Below, piece after piece: positions 6,985-14,822 of a stretch of DNA of 26,647 nt. Position numbers and translations under genes: made by a program. Within the stretch, counting starts at the first letter, position 1. Each line of letters begins with the position of its first letter. The stretch spans positions 1 to 26,647 of the IMG/VR virus record IMGVR_UViG_3300046733_001194; one strand, 5' to 3'. The notes under the pieces were generated by a model, which had not been told where the DNA came from, searched no databases, and saw only the letters and a program-made list of their open reading frames with translations. The stretch is from a virus.

Positions 6985-8037
6985 ATGAATAAATTAGAAA
7001 AAGATTATAATGGGTATGTTTCTGTTAATAGACGCCCTATTTCTAAGGCTGGTATTTTTGAATATTTAGGTTCTTCTATAGGTGCAGAAGATCCTAATAA
7101 AATATATAAAGTATATCGCCCAGCTGAGGAGCTATCAAATAAAGAAACTATTGATTCCTTTAAATTAGTTCCGTTGATTGATGATCATGAGATGCTTGGT
7201 ACTGATGCAACTCCAGCAGAGAACAAAGGAGTTCAAGGTACTACAGGCGAAGACATATACTTTGATGATGATACATTGTTTGGTAATTTAAAAGTTTATA
7301 GCGACGCTTTAAAAACTCTTATTGACGGAGGAAAAAAAGATTTATCACTTGGCTATAGGTGTGAATACGATTTTAAAGAAGGTATTTTTAATGGCGAAAA
7401 ATATGATGCCATACAAACAAAATTGAGAGGTAACCATGTTGCCCTTGTTGATAATGGGCGTATGGGCAAAGAAGTTAGCGTTTGCGATTCTGCAATAATA
7501 ACATTTGATAATAATGACATAACAACAGGAGAAATACCTATAATGAATGATGAACTACTAAAAGCTTTAGAAGAAATGATGAAGCCAATTATGGAAAAAA
7601 TAAATGATCTATCTGAAAAAATAGACAGCAAAAAAGTTGTCGAAGAAGAGGTAGAAGATGAAGAAGAAGAAGAAAATGTTGAAGTAGTTGAAGATGAATC
7701 TCAAGAAGATTTAGACAAAAAAGCTACTGATATGGAAGAAGAAAAGAAAGATATTGCTATGGATGCTAAAATATCTTTAAAAGCAGAGTTCAAAAGAAGA
7801 GATAAACTAGCTAGTGAAATTTCAAAAGTGGTTGGATCTTTCGACCATTTAGATATGGACTTAAAAGAGGTTGTTTCTTACGGTCTTAAAAAATTAGACA
7901 TTAAAGCAGATAAAGGTCAAGAGATTGCTACATTAAAAGGGTATCTTGCAGGTTCTAGCAAGGTAAATAATACTGTCGCTATGGATTCACAATTTCAAAA
8001 TAGTAAATTTATACCAAGTTATAATATCTTTAAATAA
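6985..8037 (+). CDS. DUF2213 prohead protease with C-terminal scaffold
   Basis: A 350-residue head maturation protein. The N-terminal half (1-170) matches the DUF2213 pattern: L-V-P-L-I-D-D-H-E (61-69) with probable catalytic His68, D-L-S-L-G-Y (119-124) with probable nucleophile Ser121, and G-N-H-V-A-L-V-D-N-G-R-M-G (149-161). The catalytic roles are my inference from the His...Ser order of phage prohead proteases. The rest is a highly charged coiled-coil scaffold with a long Glu-rich tract (about 210-235) and a C-terminal domain. A-M-D motifs recur (7756 and 7978) and match one in the capsid protein. The only AAGG lies 15 bases before the ATG, so initiation looks weak. Confidence 0.85.
   Translation: MNKLEKDYNGYVSVNRRPISKAGIFEYLGSSIGAEDPNKIYKVYRPAEELSNKETIDSFKLVPLIDDHEMLGTDATPAENKGVQGTTGEDIYFDDDTLFGNLKVYSDALKTLIDGGKKDLSLGYRCEYDFKEGIFNGEKYDAIQTKLRGNHVALVDNGRMGKEVSVCDSAIITFDNNDITTGEIPIMNDELLKALEEMMKPIMEKINDLSEKIDSKKVVEEEVEDEEEEENVEVVEDESQEDLDKKATDMEEEKKDIAMDAKISLKAEFKRRDKLASEISKVVGSFDHLDMDLKEVVSYGLKKLDIKADKGQEIATLKGYLAGSSKVNNTVAMDSQFQNSKFIPSYNIFK
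7543..8037 (+). CDS. Possible nested scaffold protein (internal start)
   Basis: Met187 of the protease/scaffold gene is preceded by AGGAG at 7527-7531 (11-base spacing), a better ribosome site than that of the full gene. It falls exactly at the border between protease domain and coiled coil. Initiation here would give a 164-residue scaffold without protease, the arrangement known from lambda C/Nu3 and Mu I/Z. Suggestive only. Confidence 0.4.
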   Translation: MNDELLKALEEMMKPIMEKINDLSEKIDSKKVVEEEVEDEEEEENVEVVEDESQEDLDKKATDMEEEKKDIAMDAKISLKAEFKRRDKLASEISKVVGSFDHLDMDLKEVVSYGLKKLDIKADKGQEIATLKGYLAGSSKVNNTVAMDSQFQNSKFIPSYNIFK

Positions 8038-8056
8038 AAAAAAGGAAAATAATAAT

Positions 8057-8518
8057 ATGCAAACTCAAGTAAATAAAACTTTTGCAAATGGTGTCGTAGG
8101 AGAATTCTACGATAATAGCCCAAAAAAAGTAGACACTTATGTGCTGGAAAGTGGTGCCGTTGATAATGTTGTAGGTCATGCTTACACTTCATCATCTGAA
8201 GGTATTGCTGTTGCAGGTGGTGCTGGTCTTTTTGTTGGCTTGTTAGTCAATCCAAAACAGTATGCTAATTTTAATATCGGTCTTGGTGCTACTAATGTTG
8301 TTGCTAACTCAACTCAAGCTTCACTATCTAAAATGGGTAGAGTATGGGCTGATGTTGGCGGTGCTGGTAATGTTGGAGATAGTGTTTATTTCGTTGATGC
8401 TACAGGTGCTTTAGGTGTTGGTACGGCTGGAGCTGATCAAACTCAAATCGAAAATTGTAAAATATTCTATTATCCTGCGACTTCTAATGGTTTATGTGTA
8501 CTAGAATTGATTAATTAA
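8057..8518 (+). CDS. Capsid cement/decoration protein
   Basis: A 153-residue Gly/Ala/Val-rich beta protein between the protease/scaffold and the major capsid gene, the standard place for a head-stabilising cement protein. The pattern (an N-terminal Y-D-N-S-P-K-K-V-D-T-Y, a G-H-A-Y-T..., 'G-L-F-V-G-L-L-V-N-P-K-Q-Y', then 'G-D-S-V-Y-F-V-D-A-T-G-A-L') follows the family annotated as structural cement protein Gp24. AAGGA lies 11 bases before the ATG. It would coat the expanded capsid at local symmetry points. Confidence 0.75.
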   Translation: MQTQVNKTFANGVVGEFYDNSPKKVDTYVLESGAVDNVVGHAYTSSSEGIAVAGGAGLFVGLLVNPKQYANFNIGLGATNVVANSTQASLSKMGRVWADVGGAGNVGDSVYFVDATGALGVGTAGADQTQIENCKIFYYPATSNGLCVLELIN

Positions 8519-8537
8519 TTAAAAAAGGGTTAAAATT

Positions 8538-9608
8538 ATGAATAAAATTAAAGCAAGTTTTTTATCAAAGGAATTGAAGCAAGTAAATTCATTTGATTGT
8601 AACAATGTTAATCACATGAGAATGCTTCCAGCTTTCGGTATTAATGAAAATGTTTACGCAATGGATTCACAAGAGTCTTTCATTGGTGGTGGTGTATCTG
8701 CTAACATTTCTAACCTAAGAAATTTTCTACCTGGCATAGTTAAAGACTTAACTACAGTCAGAAAGATTGATACACTTGTTGGTCAAACAATGATCGGCGA
8801 TTGGTCAGATGAAGAAATCGTTCAAATGATCCAAGAGCGTACTGCTACAGCTATCGGCTATAGTGATGATGTTAATATTCCTTTTACTTCTTACAACATA
8901 GATTATGAAAGAAGAAGTATAGTTCGTTTTGTTGTCGGAACACAGTCACAACTTCTTGCGGATTCTAGAATAACAAAATCGGGCGGTAATCCTGAAGAGG
9001 CAAGAATGTCATCAGCTGTTACTGCTTTAGAAATAGCTCGTAATACAGTTGGTTTCTTTGGTTATAATAGTGGTAACAATAAAACTTATGGTTTATTGAA
9101 CGACCCTAACCTACCTGCTTATCAAACATTGCCTAACGGTGCGAATGCTACTCCAGAATGGTCAACTAAGACATTCCAAGAAAAGCAACTAGATGTTGTT
9201 AATGCTATCACAGCATTGCAACTTTCAAGTGGTGGTAACTTCGACCCGACAATGGATTCATTTACTTTCTCAATCTCTTTAGCTGTTGCTGGAACATTGA
9301 CAAATGTTAATGAATTCGGAATATCAATTCAAAAATGGATTAAAGAAACATATCCAATGTGTAGAATTGAGTTTGTACCTGAATTTGATGGTGCCAATGG
9401 TGGGGCTAATGTATTCTATATGTATGCTGATAATATTAGTGGCGATTCTACAGATAATGGCAACACTGTAGAGGGATTAATTTCTGAAAAGTTCATGTCA
9501 ATTGGTAGAGGTCAAGTCGTTGGCGGATATCAAGAAGGTTTCATAAATGCTGTAGCTGGTGTTCTTGTTAAACGCCCTTGGGGTGTTTACAGAGCGACTG
9601 GAGTATAA
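8538..9608 (+). CDS. Major capsid protein (DUF2184-type)
   Basis: A 356-residue HK97-fold major capsid protein by position, size and pattern: the I-G-D-W-S-D-E-E-I-V-Q-M-I-Q-E-R-T-A-T-A block (about residues 90-112), a middle 'A-L-E-I-A-R-N-T-V-G-F-F-G-Y' segment, and a C-terminal '...R-P-W-G-V-Y-R'. The N-terminal 40 residues look like a delta region. A-M-D-S-Q (41-45) recurs in the scaffold and may be the maturation cleavage site. An AAAAAAGGG ribosome site precedes the ATG. An AT-rich hairpin follows the gene. Confidence 0.88.
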   Translation: MNKIKASFLSKELKQVNSFDCNNVNHMRMLPAFGINENVYAMDSQESFIGGGVSANISNLRNFLPGIVKDLTTVRKIDTLVGQTMIGDWSDEEIVQMIQERTATAIGYSDDVNIPFTSYNIDYERRSIVRFVVGTQSQLLADSRITKSGGNPEEARMSSAVTALEIARNTVGFFGYNSGNNKTYGLLNDPNLPAYQTLPNGANATPEWSTKTFQEKQLDVVNAITALQLSSGGNFDPTMDSFTFSISLAVAGTLTNVNEFGISIQKWIKETYPMCRIEFVPEFDGANGGANVFYMYADNISGDSTDNGNTVEGLISEKFMSIGRGQVVGGYQEGFINAVAGVLVKRPWGVYRATGV

Positions 9609-9613
9609 TATAA

Positions 9614-9655
9614 TATTATTATAGTATGTAATATTTATTTACTGCTATAATAATA
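9614..9655 (+). terminator. AT-rich hairpin after the capsid gene
   Basis: ATTATTATAG (9615-9624) and CTATAATAAT (9645-9654) form a perfect 10-bp stem, 11 with the flanking T-A, closing a loop of about 20 bases. It lies in the 79-base gap after the capsid stop. No U-run follows directly, so it may be an RNA-stability or partial attenuation hairpin rather than a true terminator. Confidence 0.35.
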
Positions 9656-9687
9656 ATTATAACAATAACTAAAGGATATTTTTAAAA

Positions 9688-10035
9688 ATGGCAAAATTTT
9701 ATGTTTACTCTACAATGAGTTCTGACAATGACTATATTAATTATGAAAATGGTATCGCAAAATCAAAGATAACAATAGCAGGCAAGGCAAATGTTGCAAA
9801 TAAGTTAACATTATTAACAAAATCAGGAGTGTTAACATCGCTAGATGAAAATGAATATAATTTATTAAAAACAAATAGCCATTTCAAAAAACATCTTGAT
9901 AAAGGTTTCTTAACTGTTGAAAGCAAACAGTTTGATGAAGATAAAATATCTAAAAATATGACTAAAAAAGATAAATCAGCACAAAAAAATAAATCAGATT
10001 TGAAAAATTTAAAAGCTGATGTTGTAGAGGAATAA
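9688..10035 (+). CDS. Hypothetical head/neck-region protein
   Basis: A 115-residue protein between the major capsid and the DUF4054 connector gene. The N-terminal two thirds is a compact segment (A-K-F-Y-V-Y-S-T-M-S-S-D-N-D-Y, then I-T-I-A-G-K-A-N-V-A-N-K, then a helix H-F-K-K-H-L-D-K-G-F-L-T-V). The last third is Lys-rich and probably disordered. Proteins of similar shape, opening 'A-K-F-Y-V-Y-S-T', occupy this slot in related myophages without an assigned role, as far as I recall. AAAGGA before the ATG supports the start. It ends one base before the next gene. Confidence 0.65.
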   Translation: MAKFYVYSTMSSDNDYINYENGIAKSKITIAGKANVANKLTLLTKSGVLTSLDENEYNLLKTNSHFKKHLDKGFLTVESKQFDEDKISKNMTKKDKSAQKNKSDLKNLKADVVEE

Positions 10036-10036
10036 T

Positions 10037-10453
10037 ATGTCTAGCATAGTATTTGATATAGTAGAATTCAGAATTAAATATCCAATATTTGATAGTATAT
10101 CTGATGATATTGTATTGAGAGCATTTGAAAGTGCAGAAATGTTTATATCAAATAATACTAGTTGTTATTTGACTGAGAGTAGGCTTAAATATGTTTTATA
10201 TATAATGACTGCACATATATTACAGATTGGAATTGATAATGCGTCTAATGGCGGTGGTAATGCTGGCATTGTATCAAGTACTAGTATTGATAAAATATCA
10301 GTATCTTTCGAAGCTAGATTAAATAAAACTTCATTCCAATATTTTTTAAATAAAACTATATATGGCGAAGAGATTTTAGCATTATTTAGTCTTTGGTCTG
10401 CTGGTGGATATTATATTGGTGGTTCAACTGCAACACTTGGTTTTAGAAGGTAA
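10037..10453 (+). CDS. Head-tail connector, DUF4054 family
   Basis: A 138-residue neck protein. It opens 'F-D-I-V-E-F-R-I-K-Y-P-I-F-D-S-I-S-D', the typical DUF4054 start (V-x-x-F-R-x-x-F-P-x-F). It continues with a central helix 'Y-V-L-Y-I-M-T-A-H-I-L' and a Gly-rich loop, and ends with 'S-A-G-G-Y-Y-I-G-G-S'. Members act as portal-binding adaptor proteins. Its TAA overlaps the ATG of the next gene by one base, implying coupled translation. Confidence 0.82.
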   Translation: MSSIVFDIVEFRIKYPIFDSISDDIVLRAFESAEMFISNNTSCYLTESRLKYVLYIMTAHILQIGIDNASNGGGNAGIVSSTSIDKISVSFEARLNKTSFQYFLNKTIYGEEILALFSLWSAGGYYIGGSTATLGFRR

Positions 10454-10893
10454 TGAAAGTTAATAAAAAAACTAGTCTTGATATTAAAAAAATGGCTAAT
10501 AATTTAGCTAATATGAAAGTACAGGTTGGTTTTCTTTCAAGTGCTAAGTATGAGGATGGCACAAGCGTTGCAGAGGTTGCAATGTCGAACGAGTATGGCG
10601 TTCCACAAAAAAGACAACCTCCACGACCATTTATGCGAAATGCTTTGAATAAGGCTAATGAATGGAAGAAGACTTTCGATTTCATGATTAAGAAAGACTT
10701 CGCTCGTGGGGGCGATTTTAAGACTTCATTCGATACTTTGGGGTCTGTCGTTCAAGGCGATATAAAAACATCAATAAAAGATTTAACAGCTCCAGCATTA
10801 GCACAGTCAACAATTGATAAAAAGGGATTTTCAAAGCCTTTAATTGACACTGGTTATATGCTCGATGCGGTTAATTATGAGGTGTCTAAATGA
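10453..10893 (+). CDS. HK97 gp10-like neck/tail-completion protein
   Basis: A 146-residue protein with the gp10-type signature: 'V-Q-V-G-F-L-S-S-A-K-Y-E-D-G-T-S-V-A-E-V-A-M-S-N-E-Y-G', 'Q-P-P-R-P-F-M-R' and the closing 'K-P-L-I-D-T-G-Y-M-L-D-A-V-N-Y'. These proteins complete the neck/tail interface after tail polymerisation. The ATG overlaps the stop of the DUF4054 gene, and AAGG (10447-10450) is only 2 bases away. Initiation is probably by coupling; an internal ATG at 10492 is less likely because it would remove conserved N-terminal residues. Confidence 0.8.
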   Translation: MKVNKKTSLDIKKMANNLANMKVQVGFLSSAKYEDGTSVAEVAMSNEYGVPQKRQPPRPFMRNALNKANEWKKTFDFMIKKDFARGGDFKTSFDTLGSVVQGDIKTSIKDLTAPALAQSTIDKKGFSKPLIDTGYMLDAVNYEVSK

Positions 10894-11255
10894 TAGGTAA
10901 TTTATATAAGATTGCTTCAAAAGCAATTAGTGGTTCTTTAGGCAATGATGTTATTTTTCACGAAAAATTTCTTGGCAATGTTACTGGAAAGGGTTTTGTT
11001 ATTGTTCCTACTTATGATGATCCAGTCCAAATATCTGGAAGCTTTCAAGTTGTATCATCAAACTTATATTCCCAGCGTGGGCTAGATATTAATAAGCATT
11101 ATAGAATTTTATATACTGATACAGAAATTACAGAAATTGATACAAATACATCGAGCGACAGAATATTATATGGCGATGATACTTATCAGGTGTTAGATAA
11201 AGAAGATTGGTTTTTTTATAACGGCTGGAGTGGGGTTCTTTGTGTTAGATTATGA
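10890..11255 (+). CDS. Neck/head-closure (collar-like) protein
   Basis: A 121-residue protein overlapping its predecessor by 4 bases (ATGA). The C-terminal half, 'H-Y-R-I-L-Y-T-D-T-E-I...D-R-I-L-Y-G-D-D-T-Y-Q-V-L-D-K-E-D-W-F-F-Y-N-G-W', has the layout of proteins annotated as phage collar or head-closure proteins in related myophages: a strand, a G-D-x-x-Y/W-x-V core, then an aromatic 'W...GW' end. Position between gp10-like and tail-terminator genes agrees. Family membership is from pattern memory. Confidence 0.65.
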   Translation: MIGNLYKIASKAISGSLGNDVIFHEKFLGNVTGKGFVIVPTYDDPVQISGSFQVVSSNLYSQRGLDINKHYRILYTDTEITEIDTNTSSDRILYGDDTYQVLDKEDWFFYNGWSGVLCVRL

Positions 11256-11772
11256 TATTAATGATATTATCGGAAATATAATTATAAACGGCTTATCAGC
11301 ACTTAATATTGATGCAAATGTTTTGCTTAATTATCAGCCAACTAAGCAAGGTATAAACGAAAATACCGTTTATTTCTTTAATATTGGCGATACCGATATT
11401 GGCTTTACTGGTCGCAATTCAACATATGATAAAGAATTAAATAAATTGATATATAAAGAGCTACAAGTATCAGAAACAACTTTTCAAATAAATACAATAT
11501 TAAAGCAAGACATAGAAAATCTTACTATAACGGCAAAAGACTTATGCAAATATGTTAAAATGATATTGCAAAGTACAGAAACAATTAATATACTAAAAGA
11601 AAATAATTTAGAAATACTTAGAATAAATAATATTGTTAATACTTCATTTATTAATAGTGCAGATAATTACCAATATAATCCTAGCTTTGATTTTGTTATT
11701 ATACATACTCAAGAATTGGAATATAATATAAATAAAGTAGATAAAATTAATCAAACAATAAACGAGGTTTAA
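11242..11772 (+). CDS. Tail terminator/neck protein (gp12-like)
   Basis: A protein of about 176 residues directly before the sheath gene, where the tail terminator lies in this group. The segment 'L-L-N-Y-Q-P-T-K-Q-G-I-N-E-N-T-V-Y-F-F-N-I-G-D-T' and the closing 'Y-Q-Y-N-P-S-F-D-F-V-I-I-H-T-Q-E' resemble the LIC_12616/neck-terminator family. The start is uncertain. The frame has GTG codons at 11230 and 11242; GGAG at 11227-11230 can serve only the second, so I use 11242. It overlaps the preceding gene by 14 bases. Confidence 0.72.
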   Translation: MLDYDINDIIGNIIINGLSALNIDANVLLNYQPTKQGINENTVYFFNIGDTDIGFTGRNSTYDKELNKLIYKELQVSETTFQINTILKQDIENLTITAKDLCKYVKMILQSTETINILKENNLEILRINNIVNTSFINSADNYQYNPSFDFVIIHTQELEYNINKVDKINQTINEV

Positions 11773-11773
11773 A

Positions 11774-13270
11774 ATGGCAATTAATTTCATAAAATACGTT
11801 GATATAACATCGGGCGTTGGTGCTGGTGCTTCTGTAGCACGAGTAGAGCCAATTCTTAGAATTATTAGTAGCAACGCAATAATACCAACTAACACAGTTG
11901 TAGAGTTTGACACTGCTTCTGAGGTTGGTTTGTATTTCGGTACTAGTTCAGAAGAATATAAAAGAGCTTCTTTTTATTTTAGCTTTGTATCTAAAAGCAT
12001 AACATCTCCAAATAAAATTAGTTTTTATAAATATAATCCTACTGATTCTAAAGCTTTGATTTTTGGCGGTAAAAATCAAAAGGTATTAACTGATTTTACT
12101 ACTATTTCAGACGCTACATTTAATCTAGAGATAGGTGGCGTTACTAATTTAATCACTACTGATTTTTCACTTGCTGTTAGTTTATCGGATGTGGCATTAT
12201 TAATACAAACACAAATACAGCTTGTTACAGATACTCAATTCGCTACTGCTACAGTATCATATAATGCTACTAGAGGATCTTTTGACTTGATCAGTGGTGA
12301 TGCTGTAACTTCTACAATTAGCGTGTCATCATCTTTATCTGGTACTGATATTGTAAATCTTTTAGAATGGAATGCTTCAGCTATATTTTCTGATGGTCTA
12401 AATGAAAAAACAATAACAGAAACGCTAGACAATACGATCAATATAAGTTCCAATTTTATAACATTCTTATTTACTGATGCATTTACTATTGATAGTAAAT
12501 TAGAAGTTGCTCAATGGACTAAGTTACAAAATAATGGATACTTATATCTAACTTCTACAAGTTATAATGATGCACAAGCTCATTATGATGCTTTAAATAT
12601 TTATGGCGGTGTAGATGTTATTTTGGCTTCTAGTGTAGCTAATGAGTACCATGAAATGATGCCTGCTTGTATTGCTGCATCAACTGATTATTCAAAAGCT
12701 AATTCAGTAAAAAATTATATGTATCAACAATTTAGCTTGACACCTTCAGTTACAGAGACTGCACAGTCTAATGTATTAGATAATTTAAGAATAAATTACT
12801 ATGGTCAAACTCAAACAGCAGGTCAAAATATATCTTTCTATCAAAGAGGTAATTTGATGGGTCTTGCTGTAGACCCTAGTTATGAAAATATATTCGTAAA
12901 TGAAGCTTGGTTCAAAGGTGCGTGCGGTTCAGCTCTAATTGAACTACAACTAGCATTAGAGCAAATACCTTGGAACGCTAGCGGAGCTGGTCAAATATCA
13001 TTAACACTGCAAAATATTATAGAAGAAGCTTTAAATAATGGCGTTATATCTGTAGGCAAGCCGTTAACTAACACCCAAAAGTTATATATCGGTCAAATAT
13101 CTAATGATGAAAACGCTTACAGAAGTGTTCAAGAGCAGGGTTTTTGGCTAAATGTTGAGCTTACATCTGAGACAGTTGATGGCGTTGTGCAATACTTAGC
13201 TAATTACACAATTATATACAGCAAATCAGATTCTATAAATAAAATTACTGGTTCACACATACTAATTTAA
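11774..13270 (+). CDS. Tail sheath protein (DUF3383-type)
   Basis: A 498-residue contractile sheath subunit. It shows the DUF3383 pattern: an N-terminal 'F-I-K-Y-V-D-I-T-S-G-V-G' strand, a 'V-V-E-F-D-T-A-S-E-V-G-L-Y-F-G' region followed by 'Y-K-R-A-S-F-Y-F-S-F', a large variable insert (about residues 110-240), and the conserved C-terminal part with 'G-A-C-G-S-A-L-I-E-L', 'N-T-Q-K-L-Y-I-G-Q-I' and the closing 'Y-T-I-I-Y-S-K-S-D-S-I'. It starts one base after the preceding stop and is followed directly by the tube gene. This gene makes the contractile (myophage) assignment firm. Confidence 0.9.
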   Translation: MAINFIKYVDITSGVGAGASVARVEPILRIISSNAIIPTNTVVEFDTASEVGLYFGTSSEEYKRASFYFSFVSKSITSPNKISFYKYNPTDSKALIFGGKNQKVLTDFTTISDATFNLEIGGVTNLITTDFSLAVSLSDVALLIQTQIQLVTDTQFATATVSYNATRGSFDLISGDAVTSTISVSSSLSGTDIVNLLEWNASAIFSDGLNEKTITETLDNTINISSNFITFLFTDAFTIDSKLEVAQWTKLQNNGYLYLTSTSYNDAQAHYDALNIYGGVDVILASSVANEYHEMMPACIAASTDYSKANSVKNYMYQQFSLTPSVTETAQSNVLDNLRINYYGQTQTAGQNISFYQRGNLMGLAVDPSYENIFVNEAWFKGACGSALIELQLALEQIPWNASGAGQISLTLQNIIEEALNNGVISVGKPLTNTQKLYIGQISNDENAYRSVQEQGFWLNVELTSETVDGVVQYLANYTIIYSKSDSINKITGSHILI

Positions 13271-13287
13271 TATAAGGAAGATATAAA

Positions 13288-13728
13288 ATGGCAGATATTT
13301 CAGGTAATGGCGTTACAATTATTGTCGCAGGAAGTAAGACTTTTCCTGTAGGATTTCCAATAACTCAACTCGCGGATGATGTAGACCCTATTGATTTCGC
13401 AGATTTACAATTAACAGAGACTGCGATGGGCGTTAATGGCGACATGGTGTCATGGACTACTCCGCAACCAATCGAATTTACTTTGGCTGTAATTCCAAAT
13501 GGTGATGATGATATAGCTTTAAGTGTATTACATGAAGCAAATAGAAGTGCTAAAGGAAAAGCATCTGCTAATGATTCTATCACGGCTACTATTATATATC
13601 CTAATCTAAGACCTATTGTTCTTAGAAATGGCGTTATAATAACTGGTAGTGCTGGACCTTCTATTGCAAGTAATGGCAAAATTAAATCAAAGAGTTATAC
13701 TTTTAAATTTGAAAATAAAGTAGGTTAA
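13288..13728 (+). CDS. Tail tube protein
   Basis: A 146-residue beta-rich protein directly after the sheath. This is the tube position, and proteins of the same look in this phage group are often annotated only as 'tail fiber protein' in databases. The pattern 'F-P-V-G-F-P-I-T-Q-L-A-D-D-V-D-P-I-D', a central 'P-I-E-F-T-L-A-V-I-P-N-G-D-D-D' and C-terminal 'K-S-Y-T-F-K-F-E-N' agree with a tube-like beta sandwich. AAGGA lies 10 bases before the ATG. It polymerises inside the sheath around the tape measure. Confidence 0.8.
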   Translation: MADISGNGVTIIVAGSKTFPVGFPITQLADDVDPIDFADLQLTETAMGVNGDMVSWTTPQPIEFTLAVIPNGDDDIALSVLHEANRSAKGKASANDSITATIIYPNLRPIVLRNGVIITGSAGPSIASNGKIKSKSYTFKFENKVG

Positions 13729-13755
13729 TTATAATATTTAAAAAGGACAAGCAAA

Positions 13756-14199
13756 ATGCTAATAAAACCTAAATTAATAGAGATAACTAATATCGATGGC
13801 GAAATTTTAAAATTCAATATTAGTCGTTTACCTGCGATTGTTGGCAGAGAGATCTTGGCTGGATATCCATCATCTTTAATTCCAAAGGTAGGAGATTACA
13901 AGGTAAATGAAACCTTAATGATTAAGCTTATGAGTTATGTAGAGGGATACAATGGCAACGATGAACCGATAGCATTAACAGGCATTCGTATGATAAACTC
14001 ATATGTTACAGATACTACAACATTAATGCTAATAGAGCTAGAAATGTTTAAATACAATTTCCCATTTTTAAAGTTTGAAAAAAGTAGAGGATTTTTATCT
14101 TCTTTTGTAAGTAAAATAAAAGATGATAGTTTTGTTGATAGTTGTGTTAATAAATTTAAAGTGGCCGCTTTCGATATTTACGCTAAAATGAAAAAATAA
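13756..14199 (+). CDS. Tail assembly chaperone, paralog A
   Basis: A 147-residue protein between the tube and tape-measure genes, where tail assembly chaperones lie. The N-terminus (M-L-I-K-P-K-L-I-E-I-T-N-I-D-G) and 'I-S-R-L-P-A-I-V-G-R-E-I-L' are shared with the following gene. Both then carry 'L-M/L-S/R-Y-V' and 'I-N-S/K-Y-V/I-T-D' helices. A run of six A's precedes the stop, but neither a -1 nor a +1 slip reaches the next gene, so the usual frameshift-made G/GT pair is not seen. AAAGGA precedes the ATG. Confidence 0.75.
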   Translation: MLIKPKLIEITNIDGEILKFNISRLPAIVGREILAGYPSSLIPKVGDYKVNETLMIKLMSYVEGYNGNDEPIALTGIRMINSYVTDTTTLMLIELEMFKYNFPFLKFEKSRGFLSSFVSKIKDDSFVDSCVNKFKVAAFDIYAKMKK

Positions 14200-14236
14200 T
14201 ATCACTTGTCTTTAATTTAACATAATAGGATTAATA

Positions 14237-14764
14237 ATGTTAATAAAGCCCAAGATTATACAAATTAAAGATATTGATGATATTGAATTAAAATACCAAA
14301 TTAGCAGAATACCTGCACTTCATTTTATTGACATTCTGAAAATATATCCTTTTGACAGTAAAAATATTCCAAAAATAGATAATGAAACATTATTGAGTTT
14401 ATTAAGATATGTATCTTACTATGATGGTGCTAGTTATATTATTTTAGATGATGAAGATAAAATCAATAAATATATTACTGATGCAGAGACACTTTTAAGG
14501 ATAGAAACACAGTTAATTCTTTATAATATAGAATTTATGAAAATTAGGAAAAAGTGTAGATTATACAACGGTACCGATGACTCACCATATCAATATGTAA
14601 ATATTGATGCTGGAGTTGCTTCGATAATAACAAATAAGTTCGCAACATTGTATGAGCTTAGTACAATATATGATTATGAAGACTATTCAAATATGCTCGA
14701 GATTATACAAGTTAATATTTCAAAAGAAATTTACGCACAAAATAAAGCAAGCAAAAAGAAATAA
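14237..14764 (+). CDS. Tail assembly chaperone, paralog B
   Basis: A 175-residue protein that is a clear paralog of the preceding gene: M-L-I-K-P-K-I-I-Q-I-K-D-I-D, I-S-R-I-P-A-L, D-I-L-K-I-Y-P, L-R-Y-V, I-N-K-Y-I-T-D-A-E-T-L. Its C-terminal half is longer and different, ending in a Lys-rich tail. It probably divides the chaperone work with paralog A, one copy acting as the long (GT-like) form without frameshifting. It has its own AGGATTAATAATG ribosome site. The tandem duplication is visible in the sequence; the division of roles is inference. Confidence 0.7.
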   Translation: MLIKPKIIQIKDIDDIELKYQISRIPALHFIDILKIYPFDSKNIPKIDNETLLSLLRYVSYYDGASYIILDDEDKINKYITDAETLLRIETQLILYNIEFMKIRKKCRLYNGTDDSPYQYVNIDAGVASIITNKFATLYELSTIYDYEDYSNMLEIIQVNISKEIYAQNKASKKK

Positions 14765-14783
14765 TAAAATAAATTAATAAAAT

Positions 14784-14798
14784 ATTGTATAATACAAT
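14784..14798 (+). promoter_or_regulatory. Palindromic candidate promoter/operator before tape measure
   Basis: ATTGTAT-A-ATACAAT is a perfect 7-1-7 inverted repeat whose centre contains a consensus -10 (TATAAT, 14788-14793), preceded directly by TTG. It lies in the 58-base gap before the tape-measure gene. No -35 is evident. It could be a -10 inside an operator, or a chance AT palindrome. Confidence 0.35.
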
Positions 14799-14822
14799 TA
14801 TATAAATTAAGGTTATTTAATA

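Noticed and set aside
14190-14223. Programmed frameshift at the A6 run of the first tail chaperone
   Set aside because: The -1 frame adds only about 9 residues and the +1 frame about 6 before a stop; neither reaches the next gene.
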